Positions 13,001-25,822 are shown, counted from the stretch's first letter. The stretch: 64,000 nt of DNA from Sphagnum compactum (GCA_965153455.1 OZ234495.1:2418001-2482000); one strand, 5' to 3'. Made by a program: numbers and translations. The notes: generated from the letters alone by a model not told the origin.

Positions 13001-13907
13001 TCTGATTTTGGGTTGCATTTGTTGTGCAAAGAATCGTTGATTATCAGTGGGAAGATTGGACTCTGTCTCTGTATATGAGTGTGTGTTTGTGTGTGTGTGT
13101 GTGTGCTTCTCACTTTCTCTCCTTCTCTGTGTGTGTAGGTTTTGTTATGTGTATTTTGTTTGGGGTGTGTCTGAAAGCTTTGTTGAAATAATGGTTTTTT
13201 TCAAAGGAATTTTCTTGTAAACTGTCTATCTAGGAATTGCTGTTAGGTGTACCGGTTTCGTAGATAGCTATATGAAGGAAATGATACTTTTGTAATGGTT
13301 TGAAGGAATTTGTGGGTGTTGTTTGGGTTTCTTCAGATTTTCACTTGGATCTTCCCAAATTCTTCCAAATAGGGTTTGCAAAGGAGTTGTGATGATGAAT
13401 TCTGATTTGGGTCTCCGAGAAGAACCCTGTGTTGGAAATTGATATCTCGAACTGTTCTCTTCTCTTTTGGGAAATAAGGTTTTGTTCAAATCTGGAACCA
13501 TTTTTTCTTCTCTCTCTCACTCTCTCTCTTTTTCTTTGAATGCTGATACGAGTTCTTCACATTTTGGAAGGTTTTAGGGTATGAAATCGGATTGTGAAGA
13601 AGGAGCTACATGTTCTGAAGGAATTAAGGTTCCAAAGTGCAAAAGATTGAGAGCTTTTTTTCTTAATGGTGTAGTATGTCTTGCCTGGAATTTTAGGTGC
13701 CAGCTTCTTTGTTCCAGAAATTAAGAATCAGAGAGTTCTGAAGAGGGGGTGGGGCCATCTGGAAGGGGATGTAATGTTGCTACAGAAAAAATAGGGTTTG
13801 GGTTTTTTTCTCCTTTTTTCCTTGTTTCTTTTTTTTCTTTTTGGTTTTTTTGTGGTGCTGGATTTTCACATTGATTTGTGAGAATTTGAGGAAAAAATTT
13901 GGAAGAT

Positions 13908-16229
13908 ATGGGTGCACGGGCAACCACCACAAATTTGATGCTTGCAAATGTCAAGTCTGGGAAGTCCAGAACCTTGCATGAAAAACCAGGCTTGAGTGGT
14001 AAGGAGCAGGTAGAGGAGGAGGAGGAAGGGGAACCTAGGGTTTCAAACTGGGCTTCCAGGGTGCAAAGAAGTGGACCAGAAGAGAATGCAGGTTCAATCC
14101 ATGTCCTGCCTGATGATATGCTGACGCTTATCTTTGCTCGAGTACCTCGGGCCACCTTGTCTGCCATCCGCCTTGCTTGTTCAACATGGAAGCGTATCTG
14201 TCAGCATCAAGATATTGCTGTCCTCCGACAACAGGTAAAATAATTGGAGACTCGATGAAATCCTGAGTTGATTGGCGCTTCCTGAAGGTTCCATGTGTTC
14301 CTTGTCTGCAATGAAGTCTGCAATGAAGCCCTCCAGTAATTGTGCAGCTTTTGAAAGGTCAAATCTTATTCCTATTGCAGTTTTCTGCTTCAAAGGTATT
14401 GATGTCTGCAGTCAGTGAGGTAATGAGACCACCACCCCACTGCAATTCATGTGGCCTAACCCAATGTTTTGACCAAGTATGTTGGAGCTTGGGTCAGGAG
14501 CTGCCTGGATGAGTGACAGACACAAACCTTCCATGCAATGCATTTTGCTCTCAGTTAGGTGCCATTTCAGGAGAAGTATCCTGAAACAGAAATGCTGATG
14601 CTCTATGCATCTACACAGATGGGTGTTGCAGAGGGGTGGATATATGTGCTTTCAGAGAAGGCTCCAGGAACATCTTTCCGAGTGTTTGACCCCCGGGCCA
14701 ATAAATGGAGTGTGTTGCCACCAATATTGGGCCACTCACCGCAGGAGAATTGGCAGGGGTTTGCATGTGTGGCAGTGGGCCACAAGCTCATCCTGATGGG
14801 GGGACGATATGTGGATACCACTGCCATGCACCACTCCTCAGGTTGCAATTTCTCCTCCAATCATGAGGCTTCTTACATTCATTCACAAATTGGCTAGTTT
14901 TCATCTCCGAGATGTTAACCTTGATGAGATATATTGTGGGCTGCATAGAATACTGGATAGAATACTAGAGCATGATATTCCATTGGTTCTTTGCTGTCTG
15001 ACTGTGTGACATCTGCATGGGAGGTTCCTTGTGCTATCTTATTTTGAAGTTCTTTTCCAGATGGAGTTTCTTTCTCTGCCACAAACCATTGCAAGTGGCT
15101 GTTCAAGGAAACCCTTTAAGCTGTGCGCATTGCTGGAAATTAACATTGTGATTGGATACTGCAGGGTCTGTGTGTGGGGATGTTATAGTATACAGTGCAC
15201 TAACAAATCAGTGGACAAGAGCGAGCAGTATGAAGACTCCCAGAAGTTGGTTTGCAGCAGCAGTGATTGGCACCCAGGTGTATGTTGCTGGTGGACAGGG
15301 TAAAACACGTTTTCTGGACTCGGCTGAGGTCTATGATTCTGAGACAGACACCTGGTACACCATTCCAAGCATGGGAAATGTGAGATCAAGCTGTCATGGG
15401 GCTGCACTTGATGGTCAGTTCTGGGTCATTGCTGGGGAGTACAATAAGAATCAGTATGATGATGGTGATAGGAAGGGATCTGCAGAGGTTTTTGATCCTC
15501 TAACAGGCTCCTGGCGATTCATTCCAGATATGTGGCTTGATTCCCACAAGGTATGGACTTGACTTCAACCATCAATCCCTACATACTCACAAGTTTATTC
15601 TACCGGTGGCGCATCTTAGGTTTCCTTTAGAAATACCCATTCTGTCATTGTAAGAATGTCATTACCCAACTCATATATTTTTTCTTTTGGCATGATGCTT
15701 CACCTAATTTTACAATTGCAAACTGAAATCTAGAGCCTAGAATATGGAATTAAAGCTTAGAGCTGCATTAAGCCCAGCCCATACGGAAACTAGAACTTCA
15801 AACCAATAAAAAACATTAGAGCTACTGCTTGGTGATGTATGTCTAGTTGGCCATTTGCAGGTACCCGGACCCAACACAGTGATTGGTGGTGAGCTTGTCT
15901 TTGTGCACCTAAGTAAGCTGATGGCATACAACAAAGACACAAATACGTGGATGCCCGTGGGTCATGTATCAGGGGCTGATGTATATAACCGGCCTTTCTC
16001 ACGCTTTGGATTTGCTTGTGAGAGTGTTCATAATAACTTATACATCATAGGCGGCAAATGGGAATCATGGCAAAATAGGAGCCGCTTTTGTGTGCAAACA
16101 CTCAATACAGTGGAGGTGTGTGATCTTCAAGTCTCCAAAAACACATCTAGATTTCTTGGATGGCGGTCATGTGCCAGTATGGTTGATGGTGGGGGCATCA
16201 TTGCAGCCTCTGCGGTTTTGTGGTTGTAG
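13908..16229 (+). CDS. F-box/kelch-repeat protein (SCF ubiquitin-ligase adaptor)
   Basis: Complete gene, four coding exons: 13908-14234, 14559-14841, 15165-15550, 15861-16229; 454 residues. The N-terminus is acidic and low complexity. The F-box spans about residues 63-103 (IHVLPDDMLTLIFARVPRAT, then LACSTWKRIC) and should bind the SKP1/ASK subunit. The rest is kelch blades with typical signatures: FACVAVGHKLILMGG, FAAAVIGTQVYVAGGQG followed by AEVYDSETDTWYTIPSM, GSAEVFDPLTGSWRFIPDMW, and FGFACESVHNNLYIIGGKW near the end. These should form the substrate-binding propeller. Overall layout is closest to the Arabidopsis At1g16250 type. The exon 2 acceptor is ambiguous: GTGCC at 14559 or GAG at 14571, both in frame. 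The start is the first ATG after an in-frame TTG at 13899. A CT-rich leader precedes it. Confidence 0.93.
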
Positions 16230-19074
16230 TTCAACCTCAGATTTTTTTCCCTGTACTTATTCAAACCTGAAGCTTTTTCTAGAGTAGGATAGATGCAGAT
16301 GAAAGCTCAGTCCTTGTGAAATGTTATGAGATTCTCAGAAATGTCCTACAAATGTTACAAAACCATTGTAACACATGTTCTGTTGAGAAGCAATTTTTTT
16401 TGCATTTTGTTGTCAATACATGCTACTCTGTTTGATGAAAAAGGATATGCACAAAAACTGTCAAAATATCAAACATGTGGAAATTACCCTTTCTGTGAAT
16501 CTTTACAATTCTTGCCTCCAAATCAAACTGTGCAGAAGAGATTTCATAATAAGTACCCATTCTGTGAATCTCTAAAATATTCAAACTACTTGGAAGACAT
16601 TTTGTAATTCTTCTTTTTGTTAGCCTCTTTGGCTAACAAATGTTGAACCATTGCTGTAAAATTGGACCAGGAACCATGTGAATATATCCAAGGTTTTCAA
16701 TTGTGTAGTGGTCAAAAGTAGAATCACCAAAGAGTTCAAGGGTACCGGGCACAACAGCTGCTTCTACAATGGTGTATCCTTCTTATATAGAAACCCTCTT
16801 CTAATTAACAATGAATTCCATTTGTCACTTCTCTTCTGGAACCTCCAAATTTTTATGTGCAATCTTTTGCAAAATAATTTGTCAAGGAAAATTCAAATTG
16901 AGTTTATAATTCATCATAATTACTTCTCTTCTGTTAACTGAAAATTGGAGTTCCAGAGTGTTTTTTTTTTTGGGGGAAATAATGTTTTTGTGATGCAGCT
17001 AAAGTGTCTATTAGACAGCTTAGCCAATTTTGGCTATAAACACATGAAAGTAAAAGAGTTTAAGCATCCTTCACATTTTTGGCTGCAGGCTAGAACCCAA
17101 TAGAGAAATCTGGAGATTTTCAAGGATAGAGATGGGAAACAAGGACAAAACAACCCAGGTCCAAAGATACATGGAAGTTAACATTTTCCCAAATGTCAAT
17201 CTTGATTACCAAAAATCTGGTTTGTATTTGGAAATGAACAAAAGTCTTAATTATTCTCACATTGTTGTTTGACCAACAAACAGATAAATGGTCATAACAA
17301 GTGCAATGCAAAGAACTCAATAAGCTCCCCCAAGGTTTAACCTTCAGTGTTTGCATGGATTCTGGTCATGTAGAACCTAGTGACCCTTAAGTACAACGAG
17401 TATATAACTGGGTTAAGCCAATGGAGGCATTAAGCCCCTTCATACTCTCATATCTGGGCAGTCGGGGAACTCCAACAGATGCTGAAGGGTTCACAGAAGG
17501 AATCTTGGGCTGTCTTTTCAAATTGATAAGTTCCTTTAGGACCCAACTCTTCATTCTGGGTGGTTGAACAAGAGGAGCTCAATCCAGTATATGGCTACAA
17601 ACAAGAAGACTTTTACATGTCTAAAGGCACACTGAGATCAATAAGTGCATTAATTGGAAGGCAAGATTATGTCTTTGACATCACAAGGTGCTACCATGCA
17701 TTACCGTGTTGAGCTTACACCCATCAGTGTTCACAATCATCAATCAAACAATAGCAAACTCTCATGCATGATGCAATACATAAAACATATGTTAGTCAAT
17801 TAGTGTTGTGTTTGATGCTCATGAGATTGATCACGAAATGGAGTTGACAAATTAAACTTCAAAGTCGACAAGCAAGCCTCATACAAATGATATTTAAAAT
17901 CTGTCTACTTCACAATTTTCTTTTCATTGGTGGTGGTTCTATGTTTGAAAGCTCGGCCTAGTCTTAGGAGTCTCAATGGTCATGCTGAAGGAGGCTTGAT
18001 TTGGTTGTGTAGGTTGCTTTAGAACAAATTAGGAACAGTACCAGTGGGAGCAAGAACAAAATTGCTGCAATGGAGGAGTACATTGGAAGTTTTGGACATG
18101 GTTCTGCTAAACTTGTTACAGAACACTCAAAGTAAAGAGAAGACCTTGGCAAAGATGAGAGAAGTTGGACTCACTGAGAAAGTAATGAGAGATTACTTTC
18201 AAAAACAACCAAGTGAACTTGATGGTCCTGCAGTGCACCCGGACAGCACCAATAGGTGAAGACCAATTGATGGTCTTCACCTATTGCTTCCTGCAAAATT
18301 TTCTTTGTAGACCTGGACCCTTTCTAGACTGTTATTTGATGCTCACACACCTGCTTTCCTCCATGTTTGGGATGGTTTTGATCTTCAACTGTGCTGCTGA
18401 AATGGCTGCCACTGGAATTTCTGAGCTTGAGCATCAAAGATTTTCTTCACATGCATGGCCAACCTAATTAGGAACCATTGGAGCTTTGAGTACAGTTTAG
18501 TAGGACTATAACAACGAAAGTAGAAGCCAACTCTTCTTTTGCAGCTGGTGACGCCAAGTTCTTCTCAATTGGCGCCGATATCCCTCCTGATTCTACAACA
18601 CCATGCCTTGTGTGTTTGGGCTGCAGATTAGAGAGCCCAGTGCACCAGGCCATCTACAACAATATCGCCAACGGCCACACACCCAACTGGAACGGCACAT
18701 CCCTCCATTTGTGAAGAAGCTCCACAATACTCCTCCTCCTCCTTTCACCTCTTGTCTTACTCTTCGCTCCCCTCCTCAGAAACCCTAAGCGTGCCAGAGA
18801 ACCTCTCAAACCCATTCAGGTCGTAGTTTCCGGTTTTCTTCCCCTCCTCCTCGGCCTCCCAACCCTGCCGACCGCAGCTGCAGGCAGGCACCAGCAGAAG
18901 TGCGAAAGAAACGAACCCAAAAAGCTGCAAAGAAGGAAAGACCGCCTCAATGGAGCGCCTGAAGAGAGGCGCTATTCTTTTGGGTTAGGAGCTCCTCCTC
19001 ATCCTTCCCCACTCCCGCCGGGTGACTCTCCCTTGTCGCCACTAACTCGTCTAAAGAGAAAGTGCAGACGAGTT
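16230..19074. other. 3' UTR of the F-box/kelch gene and intergenic sequence
   Basis: A perfect hairpin TTTGTTAGCC / GGCTAACAAA with a 5-base loop lies at 16616-16640, and a weaker one at 16998-17024. Two exon-like patches of unknown identity follow. At about 18013-18136 an open stretch begins VALEQIRNSTSGSKNKIAAM after a TAG acceptor-like site. At about 18490-18715 a frame without ATG stays open for about 75 codons (SSFAAGDAKFFSIGADIPP...). I recognise neither. 18716-19074 is CCT-rich and probably promoter or 5' UTR of the next gene. Confidence 0.5.
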
Positions 19075-19822
19075 ATGGAAGGGAGTAGTAGTAGTACATC
19101 GAAGCAGCAGCAGCTGCCGCTGTCGGGGCGGTTGCAGGGACTGAAGTTTATGCAACGAGCGAAAGCGAGGGAGGAAGCTCTGGAACAAAAACAGGAGGGG
19201 GAGGTAGAGCGTGCGTTGAACGAAAGCCACTGGATGCTGGCAGCACCAGGTCATGGTATGGCAGTAGCAGCTCTTTCGCGCAAATGGGTGCTGGTAATTA
19301 TGGAAGGGGATCCCAAACCCAGCGCGCCCCTGGGCAGAATGTCGTTCCAGAACTTCAATCCAGCAGTTGAGAACATGGTTGAGGAGCTGGAGCTGAGACT
19401 ACCAAGCCTCAGGTTGGCTACAAAATTCTGAAATTCTCTCATGTGTCTGCCATGCCGTTGTGCTGCTGTATGTTGCAGTGACTTTCCTCTTTTCTGTTTC
19501 TTGAATCTCAATTCATGGTTGTTGTGAATGTGTGAGGATCAGTAGAGAGGGAATGTTGACTTCAAATAAGGAGGCATCGGAAGAAGATAGGTTAAAATCA
19601 CAATTAGGGGATGAAGAATCTGGAGCAGCAGCTCCTGCAGCGGTGTATGCAAATGATGGTTCTTTGAAAAAGAAGCTGAAGATGGAGAACACTTTGGTTG
19701 TTGAAACAGGAGTCACCACTACAACCTTTGTTTCTAGGGTACTGCAGCAAAGTATCAAGATGGAAACTGACAGGCATTCACAACCACCTGAAAGCAAACA
19801 AGGGCTTCAAGGAAGGGACTAG
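19075..19822 (+). CDS. MPP6: Probable M-phase phosphoprotein 6 homologue (MPP6, nuclear exosome cofactor)
   Basis: MPP6 binds the nuclear RNA exosome and helps recruit the MTR4 helicase. Two exons are supported: 19075-19412 and 19537-19822 (phase-2 join, AG acceptor at 19535-19536), giving 207 residues. The family core is clear: GLKFMQRAKAREEALEQKQE near residues 21-40, WVLVIMEGDPKPSAPLGRMS, then FQNFNPAVENM. Exon 2 is acidic then lysine-rich (DGSLKKKLKM), as in the variable middle of plant MPP6. The usual C-terminal lysine-rich KLDW-type ending of plant homologues is not visible, so a further exon or a different 3' end is possible. The start is the only in-frame ATG before the core. Poly-Ser and poly-Gln runs follow it. 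Confidence 0.72.
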
Positions 19823-22629
19823 GGAATGGATCAAGCAAGGGATTCCAGCTCTTAATCTTGCCTGGTCATGAAGTGCCATGATAATCTCTGAGTTTGAGCT
19901 TGCAAACTTTGATCTGGCACAAAATTCTTTAAGCTTGACTACCACACAGCAGCTTATGAGTGAGTACCCAATCTTCAATCAACTAGAGAAGACTGGCCTT
20001 CTTGTACTACTACTAAACATAATCAGATCACATAAACAGAGTTTGTTCCATGACTAAAACCAGGTGCAAAGTTATTTATTCTGATGCTGTGGTGCCTTTG
20101 TGTGCACGGAGTTCAAGTGGGTTGTAGTTGATTTCAGTGGTTGTGGCACAACATGTAAAGTCATTTATCCTCTACCAGGCATCATGTTGCTGCAAGCATT
20201 CTTTTTGAGGTAAGTAGGATGGAACTGCAGGCCATGAAAGTTTGTTTCTCCAACAGATTTTGTGCACTTTCACACTAGTTAAAGTCAGGTTTTTAGAACA
20301 TGTAATACTGAAGAGAAGCCTCACACAGCAGTTGACCTTTACTCTATTAGTTTGTGAATTCTGGATATTGTTTTGCAAATAATTCTGTAGGATTGTTTGA
20401 TTGCTGTCTGGTGAAGTCTGGTGCAATCTGTCACCGCTTATACTTCTCCACTAATTATATTGTGTGGGTAATTTACTTTTAGATGATCGAATGAGATAAG
20501 TGTTCATTCTGAAGTACGGATATGCATGTGCTGAATGCTTCAAAAGGAATGTTCAGAATAGGCATGTATGAGGTATGGAATACTATGTCTCTAATTTTTT
20601 TCTGTGACTTTCAGTTTCAGAAAAGTGCAAAGGAGAAAGAGAGTAGCTTCTGCTCTGGATTAAAGTTACATTTCCACTTTTTCCTGCAGATTTCGCAATG
20701 TGAAAATTGCTGCAGGTTTAAGTTTGCTAGATTGTTATCCCCTTAGGCCCATTCTGTAAATTTTCACTTGTTGCAAAACAATTCAAGGCTATAAGTTTGG
20801 ATGAAGATCAGGGAATGACAAAACATAGACATCTAACTCAAGCAAATGGGAAGCTTGAACTGGTAAGAAATGCCATAGACTTTAATCTCCCAACTGTCCT
20901 TGTAAACTCTCCCATGACACAAAATTACAAACCACTAAAAGACATTCTCCCGAGGCACATGTTGTCGAGTTCAGCAATGGTACCAAGCAAGAGTGGCTAC
21001 AGAATTTTCCCTTCCAGTTGTCATGTTTGTCAATGTTGAAGCTAATATTCCTTTCACTGTCAACAGCACAAAATTCTTCCTTTGCTCCGTCAAGGAAGCC
21101 AGGCTTTTTGTCCAACAGGATTATCAATGCCAGAGAACTCAACACTACTCTTCTTCTTGGAAGGTCAGAATCCTGGGCTTGAATTCTCCACCTTCATTGT
21201 CTTCATTATCTCGGGGCCTGTGCAAAGGACTTCTTAGTTTATCTAGCAAGATTGGGAAGTTGATTTTGGTTACACAATGGTTGTTGCTCCTTCTCGGATA
21301 CCCAATTAGGCTTTCTTAGACTAACCAAGAAATAAGCAATTTTGCAAAGGGCTTCTTGGAAATCTAGTATATCTAGCAAGATTGGAAGTTGATTTTGGTT
21401 ACACAAAGGTTGTTGCTCCTTTTTGGATACCCAATTAAGGCTTTCTCAGACTAACCAAGAAATAAGCAATTTTATCCTTTTTCCTCCGTATTTTGTTGAC
21501 GATGTTTCTATTTAATTTCCTACATCATCTTCTTCCAATAGAAATTTATAACTTATGTATCTTTGTCAAATGATTCTCTGCAAAACTATTAATCAATATT
21601 AATGGCTATGTATGTAATAACCCTTTAATTTACTATGTGATAATGTAACCAAAAACATGACTAATGAAAGGAACTTTGAAATTTAGTCATTTATCTTTTG
21701 CTGTAGTTTATTCCATATTTTAATGCTTTTAAGGCTACAATTTAGTCAAATGTGAAAATAGAATCAAAATCAAGTTTGCACATGCATTGGTTTGATTGAC
21801 ATGACATTGAAGTTTTACATAGTTATTGTGCAACAATGCCCTAATGAAAATCTTCATCCAAAATGAGAACAATTGGTTCTCCATGTGAAACATTGAGAAC
21901 CGGTCTGAGAACCGGGTCACCCAGTGAGAACTGCCCAACACTGGAATACTGGAATAGACACTGCAGTAATATATTTCCATACCGTTCAAGAAATAAGAGC
22001 ATCTCCACCCCAAAACTGTAGACAACTCCTTTACTGCAGCTCTAAGTTTCAAGATTTAGGATCTTGCGGGGGGGGTTTTGAAGTGTTTTAGGGCAACTTA
22101 ATGCGCATGGTGACTGGTGTTCAACCTGGAATTGTCCAACTGAGAAATGCACATGTGGTACCATAGTCGGAGAGAAATTGGATTTGGGTGTGCTTCAGAT
22201 ACACTAGACAGATTTGCATTTGAGTCGTCCACTTCGAATGCTCATCTCGCGTATTGGATTGTGTGAGGAGCAAGAGCAATTGCCATCGTTTTTGCGAAGG
22301 GATGTCTTCATCATCATTGCAACAAATGCAATTGCCATGTGCAAGATGCATTTCTTTTCTAGGCCACAAAAACAACATCTCCATCACCACATGGGGAAAA
22401 GGGATGTTGACCTCGAGGAGCTTGCTTTTACATGCTTACGTGCACCCGCAATTGCACTATACCCATCAACAACTTTTGCAATGCACCTCACTTTGTCGCA
22501 GAACGCACTTGATAGAAACAAATGCGACACTTAGAAAGCAAGACAATTGTAAGCTTTCTTGTGTTCTCTCTCTCTACTACCTTCATGTCACAATCCTTAT
22601 GTTCATCGAATTCTTTTGACTTGATTATG
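19823..22629. other. Intergenic: no recognised gene
   Basis: Just after the MPP6 stop, another frame is open from about 19738 to 20057 apart from one TGA (contains GFKEGTREWIKQGIPALNLA and later IISEFELANFDLAQNSLSL). I do not recognise it. An ATG-started frame of 80 codons at 20797-21039 has ordinary composition but no known motif. A tandem duplication lies at 21222-21473. The rest is AT-rich, with a G8 run near 22070. Confidence 0.5.
21222..21473. repeat. Tandem duplication, unit 122-130 bp
   Basis: Copy 1 is about 21222-21343 and copy 2 about 21344-21473. Both contain ATCTAGCAAGATTGG, GTTGATTTTGGTTACACAA and CTAACCAAGAAATAAGCAA. They differ by a few substitutions and a short insertion. Confidence 0.93.
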
Positions 22630-25600
22630 GCGACATTTTCCAAAAGTAAATCGAAAGATTGGACACAATTTTTGAAAGATGCAACATCTCATTATGGGTT
22701 TTGAGTGATCAAAGTATATGATTTGAGAGAAAGGATTTGTGCAGTTCAAAGGGAGAAATTGTGGCGGGAACTCTTTTTGGATCCTTCACAATGGTGGGAT
22801 CACAAACCAAATAAAGTGTTTGAACATCAATCCTTTTAGAATTCATATGTGAAATGGAAGCATAGCTCTTATTGGTGTCAATCTTGGTTCTCTCTTAGTT
22901 GTTGTATTGCAATGGTCTAAACTTTGGCAGAAATTCCTTTCAGATCCTTTGCACTAGTGGGATGGTAGTAGTAGGCCAAAAAAGGTAAATATATGCAATA
23001 TGCAATGTCAAAATTCTCTCCTTGATGGAGAAGGTCAGGGCAATTGTCGCTATTTTTCTGAAAGCAATTATGCTTAAGGTGTGGAAAATATATGGCTAAT
23101 CCACACAATTTGCATTTTTGGTTGTAGGCAAATCAAAGGTACCCATATTTCAAACATAAAAATGCACATGAAATGTTCTAGTTTGAGGACCAATGTAACC
23201 CACCATGGGTGGCAGCTAAAATAGTTGCAATGGCACTGAGCATAGTGCAATTACACATTTTTGCATGGAATAAGAAGCTTAAAACATATGTGAAGGATGG
23301 ACAACCTGACAAAGCACTGCAACTTTTCCAACAAATGGAACAAAAAGGAATGAGTCTTGATAAATTCATTTTTATTCAAGTGGTTAATGCATGTGCTCGA
23401 TTATAAGCACTTGACAATGGCAAGCATGTTCATGAACAAATCAGTCAAAATGGTTGTGAATATGATGTCTTTGTGGGGAATAGCTTGGTGGACATGTATG
23501 CAAAATGTGGGAACATTGAAGATGCTTGGAGAATGTTTAGAAAGATGCCATCTCAAAATGTGGTCTTTTGGACTGCCATAATATTGGGCCATGTGAAATG
23601 TGGCCAAGGACAGAAAGCATTGGAGCTATTTCGATAAATGCAAGGAGTGCATCCAAACTCTGTTACTTTTGTGGGGGTATTGAAAGCATGTGCCAACATA
23701 GTAGCTATTGAAGAGGGCAGGTGCGTTCATGAGCAGATCATTGAAAGTGGATTGGATTTAAATGTTATTGTTGGGAGTAGCTTGATCAACATGTATGTAA
23801 AATATGGGAACATTGAGGATGCTTGGGGATTGTTCAAAAAGATGCCATCTTGAGATGTGGTGACTTGCACCTCCATGATATTAAGACATGTGAAAGGCGG
23901 GCGGGGGCAGAAAACATTAGAACTATTTTGACAAATGAAACATGAGGATGTGCAGTCGAACTCTATTATTTTTGTAGCGGTGCTAAATGCATGTGCTAAC
24001 ATAGAGGCACTTGAAGAAGGCAGGTGTGCTCATGAACAAATCATTCGAAGTGGATGGGAGCCAAATGTCTTTGTTGGCATTAGCTTCTTCCATCCTCCAT
24101 GCTACCACATTGACTTGGTAATCTTGACATGTATGCAAAATGTGGCAACAAAAAGGACACTTAAAAAATATTTAACAAAATGATATTTCAAGATGTGGTG
24201 ACCTATAACGGCATGATATTGGGACATGTGAAATGTGGGCAAGGGCAAAAGGCAATAGAACTATTTTGACAAATGCAACATGAAGATGTGTAACCAAATT
24301 TTATTACATTTGTGGTGGTGTTAAATGCATGTGCCAATATGGTGATTAAAGAGGGCAAGCATGTTCATGAACACATTATTGAAAGTGGATGAGATTCAGA
24401 TGTCTTTGTGGGGAATAGCTTGGTGGATATATATGCAGAATGTGGCAGCATGGAGGATGCTTGGATAGTGTTCACCTAGATGCCATCTCAAAATGTGGTG
24501 ACTTGGAATGCCCTGATATTGGGACATGTCAAATGAGGTCAAAGGAAAAATGCACTATAATTATTTCAACAAATGCAACATGAAGATGTGCGACTAGATT
24601 CTATACATTTGTGGGGGTGTTGAATGCATGTGCCAACATGAAGGCAATTGAAAAGGGCGAGCATGTTCATGAGCAGATCATTGAAAGTGGATGGGATTTA
24701 GATGCCTTTGTGGGGAATAGCTTGGTTGACATGTACAAAAAATGTGGTAGAATGGAGGATGTTTAAAGAGTGTTCAACAAGATGTCAATTTGAGATGCAG
24801 TGACTTGGACTGCCATGATACTAGGACATGTCAAATCGAGACAAGGCCAAAAAACACTACAACTATTTCATAGAATGCAACAAGAGGATGTGCAACCAAA
24901 TTTTATCACTTTGGTGGGCGTGTTGAATGCATGTATTGGTGTAGTTGTGCTTGAAGAGTGCATGTGTGCACATGAGCAGATCACTAAAAGTGGATGGGAT
25001 TCAAATGTCTTTGTGCATAGTAGCTTGGTTCACATGTATGCAAAATGTGGGAGCTTAGAGGATGCTTGAAAGCGTTCAACAAGATGGTGTCATGTGATGT
25101 GGTCTCTTGGAAAGCCATACTTGGAGGATGTGCCATGAATGGGCATGGTAAGGAAGCTCTTAAACATTTTCAACGAATGTGTGAAAAAGGTGTGCAATTA
25201 AATGATATTACTTTTATTTTTCTCTTGTCAACTTGTAGCCATGTAGGTTTGGTGAATGAAAGCATGCGTTGTTATGTGTCCATGACCACAGTTTACATGA
25301 TATCTACAAAATTGGAACATTACACTTGAACGATTGACCTTCTTGTTGTGCTAACGATCTACAAGAGGTAGAGAATATGATCGAGGCAATGCCTTATGAA
25401 TCACATGTGACTGCATGGAAGGCTTTGCTTGGCTTTGCAAAATTCATGGTAATGTGGAGATGGGAGAACATGTTGTTAAACCAGTTTTTGAATAGGAGCT
25501 TGAAAATGCTGCAGGTTATGTGTTGTTATCAAACATCTGTGCTGTTGGTGGCAACATTCATCTCTCTGAGGATGTTGAATGATACAGAAAGGAAAGAAGT

Positions 25601-25822
25601 GTGAAGAAACAACTTGGTCGCATTTGGATTGAAATGAATGGTGAAGTGCATACATTTGTAGTAGATGATAAAAAAACCTTCAGATGATTGAAATCTATGC
25701 AAAACTAAAAAAATTGTTAGGGCTATGCATAATGCATGGTATGTGCCATATATTAAATTTGTGTTATATGATGTGGAAGAAGAGGAAAAGGTGTTTCATT
25801 TGAGGAAACATCAAAAATAGGA
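22630..25822 (+). pseudogene. Dead PPR gene: OSB-like N-terminus, PLS-type PPR repeats, E/E+ and DYW remnant
   Basis: Intact members would be organelle RNA-editing factors. In order: an ATG at about 22630; an OSB-type block LWRELFLDPSQWWDHKPNK near 22758-22816; a second such block (LWQKFLSDPLH) near 22921; the PDF-type motif RYPYFKHKNAHE at about 23140, with NPPWVAAK near 23198. PPR repeats start at IFAWNKKLKTYVKDGQPDKA (about 23256). At least six repeats of the form VFVGNSLVDMYAKCGNIEDA / NAMILGHVKCGQGQKALELF / FVGVLNACANIEALEEGRCA follow to about 25310. Then come E-domain (EAMPYESHVTAWKALLGFAK), E+ (NGEVHTFVVDD) and a DYW-border remnant (DVEEEEKVFHLRKHQK) ending near 25822. In-frame stops at 23635, 23851, 23929, 24267, 24291, 24390, 24791 and 25067, plus frameshifts, disable it. 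It has no introns. Confidence 0.9.

Noticed and set aside
12683-13078. Opposed ORFs of 111 and 100 codons
   Set aside because: Both cross (GT)n, poly-T and (GTA)n runs; composition is pure simple repeat.
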